DNA of 64,000 nucleotides. Source: Bacteroidales bacterium (GTDB lineage: Bacteria > Bacteroidota > Bacteroidia > Bacteroidales > UBA1715). Made by a program: the position numbers and the translations under genes. Below are positions 48,154 to 58,351 of the stretch, piece by piece. Below the pieces are notes generated by a model that did no database searches, was not told the origin of the DNA, and was given only the letters and a program-made list of their open reading frames with translations. Each line of letters starts with the position of its first letter. Position 1 is the first letter of the stretch. The stretch is from positions 1-64,000 of the forward strand of contig JAKSUA010000009.1 of NCBI GenBank assembly GCA_024409235.1, given 5' to 3'.

Positions 48154-49406
48154 TATTCATTTGGGTCAACTTCACGGTCTCTGAAACCTAGCATGTAGAG
48201 GATGCCATCCAAACCGATTGTGCATATCTTATTTTCTGCACGTTCTTGTACTTTGGGTTTGGCGTGGAATGCAATTCCTAAACCGGCAATGTTAATCATC
48301 GGAAGGTCATTTGCACCATCTCCAACGGCGATAACCTGTTCTAAGTGTATATCTTCTTTGAATGCTATTTTTCGTAGTAATTCAGCCTTCATCTGACCAT
48401 CGACAATATCACCGACATAATTACCTGTCAATTTACCGTCAACAATTTCTAGTTCGTTGGCAAAAACGTAATCTATACCTAATTTAGTTTGTAGATAACG
48501 TCCGAAGAATGTGAATCCTCCTGAAAGAATAGCTACTTTATAGCCGAAACGTTTCAGGGTGCGGATAAGTCTGTCGGCACCTTCGGTCATAGGTAATTTG
48601 CGCGCAATGTCGTCAAGAACGCTTTCGTCTATACCTTTAAGTAATTTTATTCTGCGACGGAAACTTTCTTTAAAGTCAATTTCACCACGCATAGCAGATT
48701 CGGTGATTTCAGAAACTTCTTTTTCTACGCCTGCATATTTTGCTAATTCAACAATTACTTCTGTTTGAATTAAAGTTGAATCCATATCGAAGCAAATCAA
48801 ACGGCGGTTTCTTCTAAAAGCATTGTCTTCCTGGAATGCAATATCGAATCCGATTTTCTTAGAAATTTCCATGAAACTAGCCTTCATTTTCTTCTCGTCA
48901 GTAGGAGTTCCTCTTACAGAAAGTTCTACGCAAGCTCGGTTGTTTGATTCGTATTCTTGTTTGAATGAAAGACGTCCGCTAAGACGTGTAATATTATCAA
49001 TATTAAGATGTTGTTCGTATAGAACAGATGTAATTTCTGATAAATAACGTGCTTCAATATGACGTCCGAACAATGTTAGAATGTAGCGTTTCTTTCCTTG
49101 ATTCTGTACCCATTCTTCATAAGTAGCATTATCAATCGGTGTGAAACGGGCATTTATGTCAAATTCATACGCTTTAAAAAGAAGTTCTTTTAAAACGGGA
49201 CCGCTAATACCTGTTTTGGGTAATCGAAATAAAATACCTAAAGAAAGTGTATCGTGAATAACAGCTTGACCCATGTCAAGAATATCAGCTTTGTATTGTG
49301 CTAAAATAGAGGTAAGAGCAGCTGTAACACCAGCTTTGTCTTTTCCTGAAATACTAAGTAAAATTACGTCTTCAGTAGTATCTTTCATTTCATTATTTTT
49401 TTGCAA
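48153..49406 (-). CDS. serB: Phosphoserine phosphatase with ACT-like N-terminus
   Basis: 417 residues; the Met at codon 7 (49388) is an alternative start. Residues 10-185 hold two ACT-like domains (L-L-S-I-S-G-K-D-K-A-G-V-T-A-A-L). The HAD domain has D-M-D-S-T-L-I (nucleophile), L-S-G-G-F-T and V-G-D-G-A-N-D-L-P-M. It makes L-serine from phosphoserine; the ACT part may sense serine. Confidence 0.95.
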   Translation of the reverse strand: MQKNNEMKDTTEDVILLSISGKDKAGVTAALTSILAQYKADILDMGQAVIHDTLSLGILFRLPKTGISGPVLKELLFKAYEFDINARFTPIDNATYEEWVQNQGKKRYILTLFGRHIEARYLSEITSVLYEQHLNIDNITRLSGRLSFKQEYESNNRACVELSVRGTPTDEKKMKASFMEISKKIGFDIAFQEDNAFRRNRRLICFDMDSTLIQTEVIVELAKYAGVEKEVSEITESAMRGEIDFKESFRRRIKLLKGIDESVLDDIARKLPMTEGADRLIRTLKRFGYKVAILSGGFTFFGRYLQTKLGIDYVFANELEIVDGKLTGNYVGDIVDGQMKAELLRKIAFKEDIHLEQVIAVGDGANDLPMINIAGLGIAFHAKPKVQERAENKICTIGLDGILYMLGFRDREVDPNE

Positions 49407-49469
49407 AAAAACATAAAAACAAAGAAATTACAAGCCCTACAAATGCTTTTTTTATTTGATATGAAAGTT

Positions 49470-50172
49470 TTATGCAGAAAAAAAGAAAATGCCTCCTCCA
49501 TCGTAGAGTTCTCCGTCATGTAGCTCAATAATATTTAAATTGTATTTTGAAATGAATTTTTTAATTGTGCTGCCGTTGCTATGCTTTGACAGTGAGCCGT
49601 TTATGTAAATAGTGTCATCGCATTTTCCCATGCATCCACCTATAAATCCATATTTGTAGGGAGGCAATTGTATTCCTTGTGGATTAACGTAAAGGCATTC
49701 GCAGTTGTTTTTTGTTAATTCTTGGTAAATGCCTTTATCGGAAGTGATGAATACGTTATTTTTAATTTCAATTAAATTGCATCTTGTGTAAGCTTGAGGA
49801 ACATTTATAAAATGTTTGTCTGTATTTTTCTCGATAATGACAGGATCAGTGAACTTTTTTTTTGTGGAAAATATAACTGTCAGTAACAACGCAGTTGTAA
49901 AAGGTTGAGTTCTCAAGGTCTTTCCCAATATTATTGTTTCCATAAATGATGGTTTCGTTTGTGTTATTTTTTATTGAGGCAATTATGTTGTGCGGTGTAT
50001 TTGGAGCAAAAATCGGTGTTTTCCCTTGGCATATAAAGATGTCTGGGTGTCCTGCAATAGCATCGTAGGTGATGTTTTCTGAAAAAAAAGGAACAACGGT
50101 AAAGTGCTTAGAAAGATTTTCCAAAGCTTTTTGCGGACTACGGGCATCAATAACGACAATAGGTGAATTCAT
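49470..50172 (-). pseudogene. DUF6873-like (GME-fold) gene split by a frameshift
   Basis: Two overlapping frames together make one protein. The first (50172 to 49846) reads M-N-S-P-I-V-V-I-D-A-R-S, G-H-P-D-I-F-I-C-Q, and the second (to 49470) continues F-T-D-P-V-I-I-E-K, R-C-N-L-I-E-I, F-I-T-S-D-K-G-I-Y, Y-K-Y-G-F-I-G-G. They join at a run of nine A on the minus strand (49855-49863); eight A would restore one frame of about 230 codons. The pieces match the order of DUF6873 family proteins as I recall them. A sequencing error, real loss, or slippage on the A-run are all possible. Confidence 0.7.
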
Positions 50173-51154
50173 AACCTTTTAGATTCTTATCTATTTGAAA
50201 ATAAACGTTTTTAAATGATTTTTTTAGAAATTCTTTGTTCTTTGACGAATAGCCTATTGCATTGTTTATTTCCGTTTCGGAAACGAAAATGCTAATATTT
50301 TTAGATAAAGATGTGTTGTTTATATTTTTGATTTTGTCAAACCAGATTTCGGATAACACTAGTTCTTTAAATGAAGGATGGAAAGGTCCGGCAAGAAGAT
50401 ATTTGTTCGAGGTAAAATCTTTGTTGGGATGAAGTCCAACTTTTAAAACGGTAATGTTGTTCTTTAAAAACAGAGAATAAATTTCTTTTGTCCAAAGTAT
50501 GGCATTTTCTAGAGATAATGCTTGATATTTTCCTTGTTTGTATAGTTTTGCCAAAGGGGTGTCGGCAACAACTAATGTAGGATAAATTCTTGTTGTTTTT
50601 GCTCCAAAATCAATAATGTCTTGAGCTGTTTTCATGGCAGTTTCAAAAGTATCTCCAGGAAGTCCTAACATCATTTGTAGCCCGAGATTGAAACCGTAAT
50701 TGTTTATTTTTTGAGCCGCAATTTTTATACATTCCCGGTTGTGTCCTCTTCCTGATTTTTTTAGAACTTCGTCGTCAGTTGATTGAGCACCTAATTCAAT
50801 GTCGGCAACGTGGTATTTTTTCAGAAGTTTTAATATTGTGTCGTCAATATAATCTGGTCTGGTGGATAAACGGATGCTGTTAATTCTGCCTGTTTCTATA
50901 AATGGTTGTGCTACTTTTAAATAGCTTTCTTGTAATTCCAAAGGTAATCCTGTAAAACTACCTCCAAAAAAGGCGATTTGTATATCGTAATCCGTTGGGA
51001 TTGTTGCCAAGTTTCTTTCTATAATTTCTTTAGCCTCTTCTGGTGAAGGAATGTGATTTTGTGAACTAATATGGTTCTGATTACAAAAAATACAACGGTG
51101 TGGACACGCTAATTGTGGTAAAAAAATGGGAATGTTGGCGTGTTTTTTATTCAT
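50147..51154 (-). CDS. Radical SAM protein (ELP3/oxygen-independent-coproporphyrinogen-like group)
   Basis: 335 residues. L-A-C-P-H-R-C-I-F-C-N-Q near the N-terminus provides the three cysteines of a 4Fe-4S cluster; F-F-G-G-S-F-T-G and E-L-G-A-Q-S-T-D follow in the usual order, with G-L-Q-M-M-L-G-L-P-G. The product is unknown. The start abuts mutS2. Confidence 0.85.
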   Translation of the reverse strand: MNKKHANIPIFLPQLACPHRCIFCNQNHISSQNHIPSPEEAKEIIERNLATIPTDYDIQIAFFGGSFTGLPLELQESYLKVAQPFIETGRINSIRLSTRPDYIDDTILKLLKKYHVADIELGAQSTDDEVLKKSGRGHNRECIKIAAQKINNYGFNLGLQMMLGLPGDTFETAMKTAQDIIDFGAKTTRIYPTLVVADTPLAKLYKQGKYQALSLENAILWTKEIYSLFLKNNITVLKVGLHPNKDFTSNKYLLAGPFHPSFKELVLSEIWFDKIKNINNTSLSKNISIFVSETEINNAIGYSSKNKEFLKKSFKNVYFQIDKNLKGYEFTYCRY

Positions 51155-53550
51155 TACTGTAATTTTACTATAGTAATTCCGTCTCCACCCATTTCAATAG
51201 GCGCATCTTCACATGAAAGAACAAAATCAACGGTGTTCAGATAGTCTCTGATTAATTTCCTAAGAATTCCGTAGCCTTTTCCGTGCAGTATTTCCAGATG
51301 TTTTATTTGTAACATATTGGCTGTCTCAACAAAATCTTTGACTTGATACATTGCGTCGTCGCCTCTAACGCCTCGTAAGTCAAGGTGAGGTTTGAACTCT
51401 TTCCGTTTTTCGGATATGTTTTTAATTGTTGAGGTAACAACAACTGTATGTGTGTCAATTTTGGGCTTATTGGCTGATTCCAGGGAATCGATTTTTACGT
51501 TCATTTTGATGTTTCCAAACGAAACAGTCGCCTGCTTGCCTTGTATATCAAGAACTTCTCCTGATGTGGATTGTCCTTTTATTTTAACATAGCTTCCTAC
51601 GTGAATTTCGGCCTTGTTCTGTGTTTTGTTTTGTTGCCCTTTGTTTGAGTTACTTATTTGTGCAGTTTTCTGACGTGTTTTATTAACAAAAGTCTGAAGT
51701 TCCGAACGTACTTGTTTGGTCGTCTCTTTTTCTGCCTGAGCTTCTTTTATTACACGGATTGTTTGTTCAATTTGTTTATTTGCCGAATCAAGCACGGCGT
51801 TAATTTCCCGTTCTGTGTTTTCTATGATTTCTTGCCGTTTTTCGTTGATTTTTTTGAGTTTGAAGGAATATTCTTCTTTTAAACTTTCTAATTGAATTTC
51901 TTGTTTACGCAGATCTTCTTTTTTCTTGAAAACGTATTGTTTTTCTATTTCTAGTTTTTTAAGATTTTCATCGAAATCAATGTGTTCCTGCTTAATTTTT
52001 GTCTTTGCCTTTTCAAGTGTGTTTTGTGGAAGGCCAATGCTTTTTGCTATTTCAAAAGCAAATGAATTTCCAGCTGAACCCATACGCAGTTTATACAATG
52101 GTTTCATTTTGTCCATATCAAACAGCATGGCTCCGTTGATTAATCCTTTTGTTGACGATGCTATGTGTTTTAAATTGCTGTAGTGTGTGGTAATTATTCC
52201 AAAAGCTCCTTTTGCATTAAGTGTTTCCAATACGCTTTCAGCAATTGCCCCGCCTAAAATAGGTTCTGTTCCTGTTCCGAATTCGTCAATGGCAAGCAGT
52301 GTCTTGTTATTTGCTCTTTCAAGGAAAATTTTCATGTTGAGAAGGTGTGATGAATAAGTACTTAAGTCGTTTTCAATTGACTGTTCATCACCAATATCAA
52401 TCAACATGTTGTTGAAAATACTCATTGTACTTTGACTGTCAGCTGGAATAGGTAAACCGCATTGAAACATGTACTGAAGCAAAAGAACTGTTTTCATACA
52501 GACAGATTTTCCTCCAGCATTTGGTCCTGAAATTACAATGATTCTTTGTGATTTGTTAAGTAAAATATGTAGCGGAATGACTTCTTTTTGATTTTTCTTA
52601 AATGAAATAAACAAAAGTGGATGCCTAGCTCTGATTAAGGAAAGTTCTTGTTGTTCAGAAATTGTTGGACATTCTGCCTCGATATCTATAGAAAATTTGG
52701 TTTTTGCTGTTATTGCATCAATAGTTCCCAGAAAGTCATATGCACATTCAATGTCGCTTAAAAATGGTCTGATTTCTGAAGCTGCTTCACGCAGAATTCG
52801 AATAATTTCTTTCTGTTCTTCGAATTCTAAGTTTGCAATCGCGTTATTTGTTTCAAATGCTTCTACAGGCTCAACGAATGATGTTTTTCCTGTAGCTGAT
52901 TCGTCGTGTACAATACCCTGAATCTTTCTTTTGTGGGTACTGTTTAGTGGAATTACCAGTCTTCCGTCTCTAACAGACAATTCTGAATCTTGTTCTATCC
53001 AACCTTCTTGACGCGCAATAGCAAGTTTCTGCGACATTATTTTGCTGATTACACGGCGTTTTTGTGTGATTTCACTTCGGATTTCAATAAGTTTTGCAGA
53101 CGCATTGTCTTTTAAATTTCCATTGGAATCAACAATTCTGTCGATTGTTTTGCAGATTTCTTTAGAAAATTCGACAGGTTCTGCTAATTCGTAGAGAGCA
53201 GGGTAGAGTTCCTGGTTTTTATGGAAGAATGATAAAATATCAATGATTTCGTTAAGCGATTTTCTAAGAATGTGAAGTTCGTTTGCTAATAAATATGTGC
53301 CATCCGGACGCATTCTTGAAATTGCCTCGAAAACATTTGAAAACGACGGAGTGGGAAAGTCTTGTACTTCCCTCATGATTTCTGTCATTTCTTTTATCTG
53401 CAGCAATCTGCTTTTAATCTCGTCTTTATCGGTAGAAAAAGACAGATTCGAAATTTTCTCTTTACCTAACTCACAATGACATTTATCAGTAAGATATTGC
53501 CTGATTTCGTTAAAAGCAATTTTTTGTTCTATGTTTTTGGGATAGAGCAT
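51154..53550 (-). CDS. mutS2: MutS2 family ATPase with Smr domain
   Basis: 798 residues. MutS core with Walker A S-G-P-N-A-G-G-K-S and Walker B L-A-I-D-E-F-G-T-G-T-E-P, a long coiled coil (about 510-620), a KOW-like segment (V-G-S-Y-V-K-I-K-G-Q) and a C-terminal Smr nuclease domain (L-D-L-R-G-V-R-G, L-H-G-K-G-Y-G-I-L). It acts on recombination intermediates and collided or stalled ribosomes. Confidence 0.95.
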   Translation of the reverse strand: MLYPKNIEQKIAFNEIRQYLTDKCHCELGKEKISNLSFSTDKDEIKSRLLQIKEMTEIMREVQDFPTPSFSNVFEAISRMRPDGTYLLANELHILRKSLNEIIDILSFFHKNQELYPALYELAEPVEFSKEICKTIDRIVDSNGNLKDNASAKLIEIRSEITQKRRVISKIMSQKLAIARQEGWIEQDSELSVRDGRLVIPLNSTHKRKIQGIVHDESATGKTSFVEPVEAFETNNAIANLEFEEQKEIIRILREAASEIRPFLSDIECAYDFLGTIDAITAKTKFSIDIEAECPTISEQQELSLIRARHPLLFISFKKNQKEVIPLHILLNKSQRIIVISGPNAGGKSVCMKTVLLLQYMFQCGLPIPADSQSTMSIFNNMLIDIGDEQSIENDLSTYSSHLLNMKIFLERANNKTLLAIDEFGTGTEPILGGAIAESVLETLNAKGAFGIITTHYSNLKHIASSTKGLINGAMLFDMDKMKPLYKLRMGSAGNSFAFEIAKSIGLPQNTLEKAKTKIKQEHIDFDENLKKLEIEKQYVFKKKEDLRKQEIQLESLKEEYSFKLKKINEKRQEIIENTEREINAVLDSANKQIEQTIRVIKEAQAEKETTKQVRSELQTFVNKTRQKTAQISNSNKGQQNKTQNKAEIHVGSYVKIKGQSTSGEVLDIQGKQATVSFGNIKMNVKIDSLESANKPKIDTHTVVVTSTIKNISEKRKEFKPHLDLRGVRGDDAMYQVKDFVETANMLQIKHLEILHGKGYGILRKLIRDYLNTVDFVLSCEDAPIEMGGDGITIVKLQ

Positions 53551-53551
53551 T

Positions 53552-54961
53552 TTATGCCTTCTTTTCTAATAAAACAACATTTTCTACATGTTGAGTATGT
53601 GGAAACATATCAACAGCTTTTGATTTTTTTATGTCATATGCACATGAAAGTAGTTGTAAATCACGTGCTTGTGTTGCTGGATTACAACTTACATATACGA
53701 TTCTTTTCGGCATAGTTCGTAAAATTGTGTCAACAACGTCTTCGTGCATACCAGCTCTTGGTGGGTCAGTAATTATTACATCAGGTTTTCCATGTTTGGC
53801 AATGAAATCATCGTTGAGAATGTCTTTCATGTCGCCGGCATAGAAAAGCGTATTGGTGATATTGTTTAGTTGTGAATTTATCTTTGCATCTTCTATAGCT
53901 TCCGGAACGTATTCAATACCAATCACTTGTTTTGCTTTTTTTGCAACAAAGTTGGCGATGGTTCCTGTTCCTGTATATAAGTCGTAAACTAATTCATCTC
54001 CAGAAAGTTGAGCAAACTCTCGTGCGATTTTATATAATTCGTATGCTTGATTTGAATTAGTCTGATAAAATGATTTTGGTCCAACTTTAAATTGAAGATT
54101 TTCCATTTCCTCAATAATATAGTCTTTTCCAAAGAATGTGATAACTTCTTGGTCTCCAATAGTATCGTTCGCTTTTTGATTGACAATATAGAGCAAAGAA
54201 GAGATTTGTGGGAATTCGTTATGAAGTGCTGTTAAAAGTGTTTTGATTTGTTCTTCGTTATTTTCATAGAAGACAACAATAACCATACATTCTCCGTTTG
54301 TGGAAGTTCTAATTATTAAGTTTCTTAATAAACCGGCATGGTTTCTAATGTCGAAGAAGGTGTAGTTGTGACTTAATGCAAAAGAACGTATAAAATTACG
54401 GATTTCATTGCTTGGCTTGTCCTGAAGATGGCAATGTTCTATGTTGACAACTTTGTCAAAAAGTCTTGGTACGTGGAAGCCAACGGCGTTGGAATCTGTA
54501 ATCTCTGCGTTGTTTTTTACTTCGTCTTCGGTAATCCAACGCTTGTTAGAAAAAGTGAACTCAAGTTTATTTCGATAATATTCTTTGTCTTTAGAACCTA
54601 AAATAGGTAGAAATTCTTCTACTGTAACGTGTCCGATACGTTCTAACTGGTCTTTCGCTTGTTTTTCTTTATAAAAAAGTTGCTTCTCGTATGGTAAAAT
54701 CTGCCATTTACATCCTCCGCAAACGCCAAAATGTTCACAAAATGCCGGAAGTCTGTCGGAACTTGGTTTTACTATTTCAAGAACGCGACCTTCATAATAA
54801 CGTTTTCTTTTTTTGGTTATTTGCACATTTACAATGTCTCCAGGAATAACTCCTTCTACAAATAACACTATATCATCAATTTTAGCAATAGCGTTGCCTT
54901 CTGCGGCAACGTCTGTAATCAACACATTTTCGAATGTTGGTAAATTTTTTCTTCGACTCAC
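53552..54961 (-). CDS. rlmD: 23S rRNA (uracil-5-)-methyltransferase, RlmD family
   Basis: 469 residues. An N-terminal TRAM domain (I-A-K-I-D-D-I-V-L-F-V-E-G-V) is followed by a cluster motif C-E-H-F-G-V-C-G-G-C-K-W-Q. The methyltransferase domain has L-Y-T-G-T-G-T-I, D-P-P-R-A-G and the catalytic cysteine in Y-V-S-C-N-P. RlmCD versus RlmD specificity cannot be decided. Confidence 0.93.
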   Translation of the reverse strand: MSRRKNLPTFENVLITDVAAEGNAIAKIDDIVLFVEGVIPGDIVNVQITKKRKRYYEGRVLEIVKPSSDRLPAFCEHFGVCGGCKWQILPYEKQLFYKEKQAKDQLERIGHVTVEEFLPILGSKDKEYYRNKLEFTFSNKRWITEDEVKNNAEITDSNAVGFHVPRLFDKVVNIEHCHLQDKPSNEIRNFIRSFALSHNYTFFDIRNHAGLLRNLIIRTSTNGECMVIVVFYENNEEQIKTLLTALHNEFPQISSLLYIVNQKANDTIGDQEVITFFGKDYIIEEMENLQFKVGPKSFYQTNSNQAYELYKIAREFAQLSGDELVYDLYTGTGTIANFVAKKAKQVIGIEYVPEAIEDAKINSQLNNITNTLFYAGDMKDILNDDFIAKHGKPDVIITDPPRAGMHEDVVDTILRTMPKRIVYVSCNPATQARDLQLLSCAYDIKKSKAVDMFPHTQHVENVVLLEKKA

Positions 54962-55018
54962 TGTTTTATCTAATTATTCATGCAAATATTCATACATTTG
55001 CGAAAATAACCCAAAAAG

Positions 55019-55954
55019 ATGAATATAATTTCACAATTTGTTTTATGTGCTGCAATTGGTAGTCTGATTGGTGCAAAAAAAATGGGGAATAAATCTATTC
55101 TTTTGGGTGGTTTGTGTTCGCTCGTTCCTTCACTAGATTATTTTATTGCATATTTCTTTGAAACAACAACATCATTGTATGTGTGGGGCGGAATAACTCA
55201 TTCTATTGTTTTTTGTATTCTAATGGCTCCAATTTTGGGTTGGGGAATACGAAAATATGTAGGAAAAAAGTTCTCTGCAGTGTTCTGCTCGTTTTTTGCT
55301 TTTAGTTGCTTGATGATGCATTGCTTATCCGATGTGCTTTCTATTCAAGGTGTTGGATTGCTGGAACCATTTTCATCTAGACGATTTTCATTGTCAATTC
55401 TTTCTAATATAGACTGGTTAAGTCTTGTTCCTTTAGTAATTGCATTTGTTGCTGCTTTGATTGTGAAAGATTTACGGCATAAGGCAATGATTTCTTGGTT
55501 CGGAACATTCTTGTTTGTCGTTTATGTTGCTTTTGCTTTTTTAAACAAACTTTCAGTACAGTCGCTGTATGAACAGAAATTGGAAGAACAAAGTCTCCGA
55601 TATTCAAGAACGGAAGTATTTCCTGTCGCAGGTGCAATGTTCTTGTGGAATTGCGTTGCACAGGATAGGGATGGTTTTTGGGTTTCATATCAATCTAATT
55701 TGAGTCGTAACGATTTTGAAATGGAACTGGTGCTACGGAATGATTATTATATGTTCGAACACGAAGGCAATCTGTTGATAGACAGGCTGGAAGCTTATAC
55801 AAAGCAATATTATGCAGTGGAGCCAATGGCAGAAAATGTTGTTGTACTTCATGATTTACGGTTTGGAAAACGTGGATTTCATTCCAAAGAATATAACAAG
55901 TCTTATACAATAGATTATTCGGATCGGGAGAACATACGAATTTCTAAACGTTGA
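55019..55954 (+). CDS. YdjM-like membrane protein (LexA-binding, metal-dependent hydrolase family)
   Basis: 311 residues with about five membrane helices. G-G-L-C-S-L-V-P-S-L-D-Y and G-G-I-T-H-S-I-V-F, and M-M-H-C-L-S-D, match the conserved Asp/His positions of the DUF457/YdjM family. The C-terminal 110 residues are soluble. Confidence 0.82.
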   Translation: MNIISQFVLCAAIGSLIGAKKMGNKSILLGGLCSLVPSLDYFIAYFFETTTSLYVWGGITHSIVFCILMAPILGWGIRKYVGKKFSAVFCSFFAFSCLMMHCLSDVLSIQGVGLLEPFSSRRFSLSILSNIDWLSLVPLVIAFVAALIVKDLRHKAMISWFGTFLFVVYVAFAFLNKLSVQSLYEQKLEEQSLRYSRTEVFPVAGAMFLWNCVAQDRDGFWVSYQSNLSRNDFEMELVLRNDYYMFEHEGNLLIDRLEAYTKQYYAVEPMAENVVVLHDLRFGKRGFHSKEYNKSYTIDYSDRENIRISKR

Positions 55955-56017
55955 AAAACGTTGCCACTTCTTTCAAAGAACCATAATCTTTATTAAATTT
56001 GTAAAAAAATAAAGAAT

Positions 56018-56893
56018 ATGATTCAATCAATGACTGGCTATGGTAGAGCCGTAGCTGAATTATCTGACAAAAATATAATTGTTGAGGTAAAATCCTTGAA
56101 CAGCAAACAGTTAGATCTGAATTCAAAAGTGACTTCTATCTATCGTGATAAGGATTTGGAAATCCGAAATTATGTTTCTTCTCAATTGGTGCGTGGAAAA
56201 GTTGATGTTTTTGTATATGCAGAAACTAAAGATTCTGCAGGAGAACGTACCTTGCAGGTTGAATTAGTGAAGTCTTATTATGAAAAAATAAGTTCTGTTG
56301 CAAAAGAACTGAATGTGACAGATTTTTCTCCTATGGATGCAGTCTTGAAAATGCCGGATGTTTGGGCTGTGGATAGTCAGAAATTAGCCGATGAAGATGA
56401 ATGGGCTAAGGTTATGCCTGCGGTAGTTGCTGCAACAGAGAATATTGTAGCATATCGTTCTCATGAAGGTGAGGCTTTAGACCGTGATTTACGTGAAAAT
56501 ATCCAAACAATAACTGAATTGCTTGCAAGTATTGAACAATACGAGAAAGCTCGTGTGCCAAAAATCAGAGAAAAAATAGAATCTTCGTTAAAAGAATTTA
56601 TTGATTCTGAAAAGATTGATAAAAACAGACTTGAACAGGAAATGATATACTATTTGGAAAAATTGGATATCAATGAGGAAAAAGTTCGTCTTGCTCAGCA
56701 TTGTAAGTATTTTATAGATACAATGGAAAATGAAGAATACGCTGGTAAAAAGTTGAATTTTATAGCTCAGGAAATGGGACGTGAAATCAATACCATGGGC
56801 TCAAAATCAAATGATGCAGATATGCAGCGTATTGTTGTACAGATGAAGGATAATTTGGAAAAAATAAAAGAGCAGGTTTTAAACGTATTATAG
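56018..56893 (+). CDS. yicC: YicC family endoribonuclease
   Basis: 291 residues. It begins M-I-Q-S-M-T-G-Y-G-R-A and ends with E-M-G-R-E-I-N-T-M-G-S-K-S-N-D, both hallmarks of the YicC/YloC family of metal-dependent RNases. It lies 3 bases upstream of gmk, a common pairing. Confidence 0.93.
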   Translation: MIQSMTGYGRAVAELSDKNIIVEVKSLNSKQLDLNSKVTSIYRDKDLEIRNYVSSQLVRGKVDVFVYAETKDSAGERTLQVELVKSYYEKISSVAKELNVTDFSPMDAVLKMPDVWAVDSQKLADEDEWAKVMPAVVAATENIVAYRSHEGEALDRDLRENIQTITELLASIEQYEKARVPKIREKIESSLKEFIDSEKIDKNRLEQEMIYYLEKLDINEEKVRLAQHCKYFIDTMENEEYAGKKLNFIAQEMGREINTMGSKSNDADMQRIVVQMKDNLEKIKEQVLNVL

Positions 56894-56896
56894 TTC

Positions 56897-57463
56897 ATGG
56901 CAGAAAATAAAATGATAATATTGTCAGCTCCGTCTGGCTCTGGAAAATCTACTATTATCCAATATTTATTGCAAAAAGGATATCCTTTGGAATTTTCAAT
57001 TTCTGCAACAACTCGTTCTCCTCGTGGAAACGAGAAAAATGGGGTTGAATATTACTTCTATTCTGTGGAAGAATTCAAGAAAAAAATAGAAAAAGGGGAT
57101 TTCATAGAGTTTGAGGAAGTTTACGAAAATAGATTTTATGGAACTTTAAAATCTGAATGCGACAGAATTTGGAACAAAGGAAATGTGATTGTGTTTGATG
57201 TTGACGTGGCAGGAGGGTTGCGGTTAAAGAAATTATTTGGTAATAAAGCATTGTCTTTGTTTATAAAAGCTCCTTCTGTGGAAGTTTTGCGTCAACGTTT
57301 GGAGGGAAGAAAAACTGATTCTGCAGAAGAAATACAAAAACGTTTGGATAAAGCTACTTATGAAATGCAGTTTGCGGAGCAATTTGATAAAATTGTTGTT
57401 AATGACGAGTTAAATCAGGCTTGTGCTGATGCAGAGCAGCTGTTGAAAGAATTTTTGAGATAA
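56897..57463 (+). CDS. gmk: Guanylate kinase
   Basis: 188 residues. P-loop S-A-P-S-G-S-G-K-S-T; S-A-T-T-R-S-P-R and E-Y-Y-F-Y-S-V-E-E-F form the GMP-binding region; D-V-D-V-A-G-G is the Walker B area. It phosphorylates GMP and dGMP. Confidence 0.96.
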   Translation: MAENKMIILSAPSGSGKSTIIQYLLQKGYPLEFSISATTRSPRGNEKNGVEYYFYSVEEFKKKIEKGDFIEFEEVYENRFYGTLKSECDRIWNKGNVIVFDVDVAGGLRLKKLFGNKALSLFIKAPSVEVLRQRLEGRKTDSAEEIQKRLDKATYEMQFAEQFDKIVVNDELNQACADAEQLLKEFLR

Positions 57464-57507
57464 AAGAAACTTTTTTAGATTTGTAAAAAATATTAAAACA
57501 ATAAACA

Positions 57508-58299
57508 ATGAAGAAATTATTACTTATTCCGTTTGTGATTTTGATGGCTTGTTCATCTGTATTCTCACAAGGTACGATTAAAAACAATTCTTATTTTAAT
57601 TTAACTTGGATCCGTCCAATTGCTGATTATGGAACTATTGTAGGGCAAGAGTCTCCTAAAAACTTATTGAAATATTATAAAAATAAATCAGGTGACGATT
57701 TGCAACATTACAGTGGTGCCTTGAATGTTGGTGCTAATTTCTATATTCATCCAATTGGTTGGTTGATTGAAGGTTTTAAAGCTGGTCTATGTGTTGATTT
57801 CATTGACTTAGGTATTGATTATTATCGTTTTTCTGATGGAATAGAAAAGAATGGAAAAATTGATACAACAAATTTTAATGATTTGACAGCTTCTTATTCT
57901 TTAAACCTTGGTTTGGTTGCAACAATTAGCCCAGTGAAGAATTTTTACATTGATTTGACTGCAAAATTGTGTCCTACATTTGCTGTAAATTATTTTAGAA
58001 TTCCTTCCTATGTGAAAGATAAAGATGGAAATTTTGTTTTTGAATACAGAAATCCAGATTTAGAATATGGTGGTTATGATATTAAAGACGGTATCTATAA
58101 CGTTCCTACAAAAGAATCTGAAGACACAGGTATTGGTCTAGGTGTGGATTATTCTTTTGGCTTCAATATCCGTTATTCAAAATTGTCTGTAGGTTGTGAA
58201 TGGTTGTTAGGAAATCTTAATTATTCTTATGATAGTTGGGATGCTCAAAAAATTCATAACCAAAGATTGAAAGTAAAAATAGGTTTGTCTTTTGAATAA
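57508..58299 (+). CDS. Outer membrane beta-barrel-like protein
   Basis: 263 residues with a signal peptide (L-L-I-P-F-V-I-L-M-A-C-S-S-V-F-S-Q). Alternating aromatic strands (G-A-N-F-Y-I-H-P, L-G-L-V-A-T-I, S-V-G-C-E-W-L-L) and a final K-V-K-I-G-L-S-F-E fit a porin-like barrel. No family assigned. Confidence 0.72.
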   Translation: MKKLLLIPFVILMACSSVFSQGTIKNNSYFNLTWIRPIADYGTIVGQESPKNLLKYYKNKSGDDLQHYSGALNVGANFYIHPIGWLIEGFKAGLCVDFIDLGIDYYRFSDGIEKNGKIDTTNFNDLTASYSLNLGLVATISPVKNFYIDLTAKLCPTFAVNYFRIPSYVKDKDGNFVFEYRNPDLEYGGYDIKDGIYNVPTKESEDTGIGLGVDYSFGFNIRYSKLSVGCEWLLGNLNYSYDSWDAQKIHNQRLKVKIGLSFE

Positions 58300-58351
58300 T
58301 TTTGGTACGTTGTTTGCTGTAAAAAATCTGTTTTCAAAAATAAATAGAGTT

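Noticed and set aside
49846..50172. Programmed -1 frameshift at the A-run
   Set aside because: The two frames are related by a net +1 (or -2) change, so the standard -1 slippery site does not explain the fusion; indel, error or transcriptional slippage fits better.
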